A stretch of DNA of 64,000 bases from Bradyrhizobium sp. Gha (GTDB lineage Bacteria; Pseudomonadota; Alphaproteobacteria; Rhizobiales; Xanthobacteraceae). The translations under genes and the position numbers were made by a program. The stretch is from positions 62,001 through 126,000 of the forward strand of contig NZ_FOQM01000010.1 of NCBI RefSeq assembly GCF_900113735.1. Direction: 5' to 3'. The notes under the pieces were generated by a model. That model was not told the DNA's origin and did no database searches. It saw only the letters and a list, made by a program, of their open reading frames with translations. Positions 62,501 through 64,000 of the stretch are shown here, one piece after another. Numbering within the stretch: the stretch's first letter is position 1; each line of letters starts with the position of its first letter.

Positions 62501-63763
62501 CTAGCGCCGCAAGGCGGGCACTATCAGAAATGGAATCATTCCGAGCACCACGCTCGCAAGTGCGAACACGAGCAGAGCATTGTAGCCGTGGCTCGCGTCG
62601 TGGATCAGGCCGCCGCTCCAGGAGCCGAACGCCGAGCCGAGGCCACTGCCGATCGAGATCGTGCCGTAAATGGTGCCGACGCGTTTGCCCCTGAAGATCT
62701 TCATCGCGGTGGCCGTGATCAGCGGTCCGCGCGAGCCCATCATGCTGCCGAAGCAGACGACGAAGCCGGTGAGCAGGATGACGTTCGGATAATGCTGAAG
62801 CAGCCAGAGCAGGAAAATGCCGACGATCGAGATCGCGTAACTCAGGAGCACCGATGGGCGGCGCCCGATCAGCCCGTCGAGCGCGGAGACACCGATCATG
62901 CCGAACACCAGCACGACGCCTGAAAAGCCCCACGCGGTCGCAGCCTGCAGCGGCGGGAAGCCGGCATCGATCAGGTAGGCCACGATCTGCGCTGCAATCG
63001 CGTACATGCCGACGGCGGTGAAGAAGAAGGTCGAGAACAGCGCCCAGAAGGCGTGATGGCGCATCGCGCTCAGCAACGTCCAACCATTGTCGATGAAATC
63101 AGGATCGCTCTTCTTGGCGACATAGGGCGAGCCGGCGGAGAACAGGCGCCAGGGCAGGAGTAGCAGCGGCACCAGCAGGCCGAGGGCGGCGAAGCCGTAG
63201 ACCTGATAGGTCTCGCGCCAGCCGAGGCGATCGATCAGGAGCTGCGAGGCCGGCAGCAGCGCCAGCACGCCGCCGCCCATGGCCGAGTAGACCACCGCCA
63301 TCGCGGTCGGCAGCTTTGGACCGAACCAGCGGCCGAGCAGAATCGAGTTCGGCACGTTGCCGATGAAGGCAACGCCGATGCCGACGCACAAGCCGATGGA
63401 GAGCTGGAATTGCCAGAGGGCTTGCGCATGACCTGCGACGAGGAACGCCGAGCCCAGCAGCAACAGGCCGAGCGCATAGACGATGCGCGGTCCGGAATGA
63501 TCGAACAGCCGCCCGACCAGCGGCGCGGTCAGCCCGCTGATCAGCCAGGCGAGCGAGTAGATCGAGACGACTTGCCCGCGGTCCCACCCGAAACTTTCGG
63601 AGATCGGTTTGAGGAAGACTGTGAAGCTCTCGCTGAGGCCGCGGCCGAGCACTGCCAGGGTGAAGCACAACGCCAGCACGACAAGCGCGGTGCGCACCGC
63701 GGCTTGCGGCGTGCTTGCTTGTTCCCCAGCCGTTTCCCTGGTCGTCTTCTGATCCATTGCCAT
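62501..63763 (-). CDS. MFS transporter (monocarboxylate/OFA-type)
   Basis: The protein is about 420 residues with twelve predicted helices. The motif after helix 2 (LVGRLFDHSGPRIVYALGL), the start LCFTLAVLGRGLSESFTVFLKPISESFGWDRG and the C-terminal GKRVGTIYGTISIGSGLGSAF are typical of the monocarboxylate-type or oxalate/formate antiporter-like group of MFS. The substrate is probably a small organic acid, which is inference from the group. ATG 63763 or 63757 is likely; a TTG at 63791 is also possible. It is followed at the edge by tyrS, on the same strand. Confidence 0.85.
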   Translation of the reverse strand: MAMDQKTTRETAGEQASTPQAAVRTALVVLALCFTLAVLGRGLSESFTVFLKPISESFGWDRGQVVSIYSLAWLISGLTAPLVGRLFDHSGPRIVYALGLLLLGSAFLVAGHAQALWQFQLSIGLCVGIGVAFIGNVPNSILLGRWFGPKLPTAMAVVYSAMGGGVLALLPASQLLIDRLGWRETYQVYGFAALGLLVPLLLLPWRLFSAGSPYVAKKSDPDFIDNGWTLLSAMRHHAFWALFSTFFFTAVGMYAIAAQIVAYLIDAGFPPLQAATAWGFSGVVLVFGMIGVSALDGLIGRRPSVLLSYAISIVGIFLLWLLQHYPNVILLTGFVVCFGSMMGSRGPLITATAMKIFRGKRVGTIYGTISIGSGLGSAFGSWSGGLIHDASHGYNALLVFALASVVLGMIPFLIVPALRR

Positions 63764-63812
63764 CAGGGAGCGCGCTTCGGCGCGCCCTGACAAGCATCAA
63801 AAGCTCATACGC

Positions 63813-64000
63813 CTATGCAGGCCGGATGAGGACGTGCTTCTTCTTGCCGAAGGACAGCTTGATGACGCCCTCCGGCGTGAGGTTCGCGGCCGACAGCGCC
63901 AACTTCTCGTCGGTGACTGCGACGTCGTTGACGCGCAGGCCGCCTCCCTTGATCTGCCGCCGCGCTTCGCCATTGGAGGCAACGAGGCCCGCCTTGACGA
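63813..64000 (-). CDS. tyrS: Tyrosyl-tRNA synthetase, C-terminal part (window edge)
   Basis: Only the last 61 or so codons are visible. They encode the S4-type RNA-binding domain: VKAGLVASNGEARRQIKGGG, then LRVNDVAVTDEKLAL, and the end IKLSFGKKKHVLIRPA before TAG 63813-63815. The enzyme charges tRNA-Tyr. The N-terminal catalytic part lies beyond the window. It runs in the same direction as the MFS gene. Confidence 0.9.
   Translation of the reverse strand, partial: VKAGLVASNGEARRQIKGGGLRVNDVAVTDEKLALSAANLTPEGVIKLSFGKKKHVLIRPA

Overview
The window reads as a high-GC alphaproteobacterial chromosome of the Bradyrhizobium / Nitrobacteraceae type. The evidence is the gene content and layout: an adenosylcobalamin-dependent ribonucleotide reductase of about 1250 residues, an NDUFA12-type complex I protein, a BA14K-family secreted protein, a phasin, DUF1236 and DUF2155 proteins, and the rne - amiC - mrcA - prfB order typical of Rhizobiales. 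It is ordinary chromosome with accessory patches. I see no prophage, integron, CRISPR array, intact insertion sequence, rRNA or convincing tRNA.

Left part (1-12.9 kb): an edge-truncated hypothetical gene and a gene-poor stretch; small proteins (coiled-coil, repeat-rich membrane protein, phasin, ParB-like, PfpI-like); the large nrdJ gene on the minus strand with a leader of about 440 nt and a candidate pair of NrdR boxes; a DMT-type exporter; an AtuA-type pair of unknown substrate; and a short remnant resembling a 3-hydroxybutyrate oligomer hydrolase.

Signalling and accessory part (12.9-28 kb): a CHASE3 hybrid histidine kinase with its response regulator; a BA14K protein; NDUFA12; a divergent isonitrile hydratase / GlxA-type regulator pair; a divergent class A beta-lactamase / AmpR pair; a ten-helix SBF-like transporter; DUF2155; a small ABM-like protein; aat; then a second CHASE3 signalling operon of three overlapping genes. 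NDUFA12, DUF2155, aat, accC/accB/aroQ, dsbA and the M48 peptidase form a block that, as I recall, is contiguous in many relatives. Here it appears split by two accessory inserts.

Middle (28-44 kb): aroQ-accB-accC (fatty acid and shikimate steps), DUF1236, a DsbA-like oxidoreductase, a BepA-like metalloprotease, an aminotransferase, bioY (biotin uptake, biotin being the cofactor of AccB), dctA, an SDR protein divergent from an MmyB-type regulator with a candidate two-site operator, and a catabolic cluster (D-amino acid dehydrogenase-like, MFS, amidase) divergent from an XRE-cupin regulator.

Right part (44-64 kb): RNase E with a striking His/Asp-rich insertion in its S1 domain; cell-wall genes amiC (with a perfect CtrA-type TTAA-N7-TTAA site) and mrcA; prfB with a visible programmed +1 frameshift; an NAD-dependent dehydrogenase; an orphan branched-chain amino acid type binding protein; an M23 peptidase; a single-cysteine peroxiredoxin with a Lys-rich tail; a 1233-residue AsmA/DUF3971 protein; a possible 28-residue membrane protein; DoxX; an MFS transporter; and the 3' end of tyrS at the right edge.
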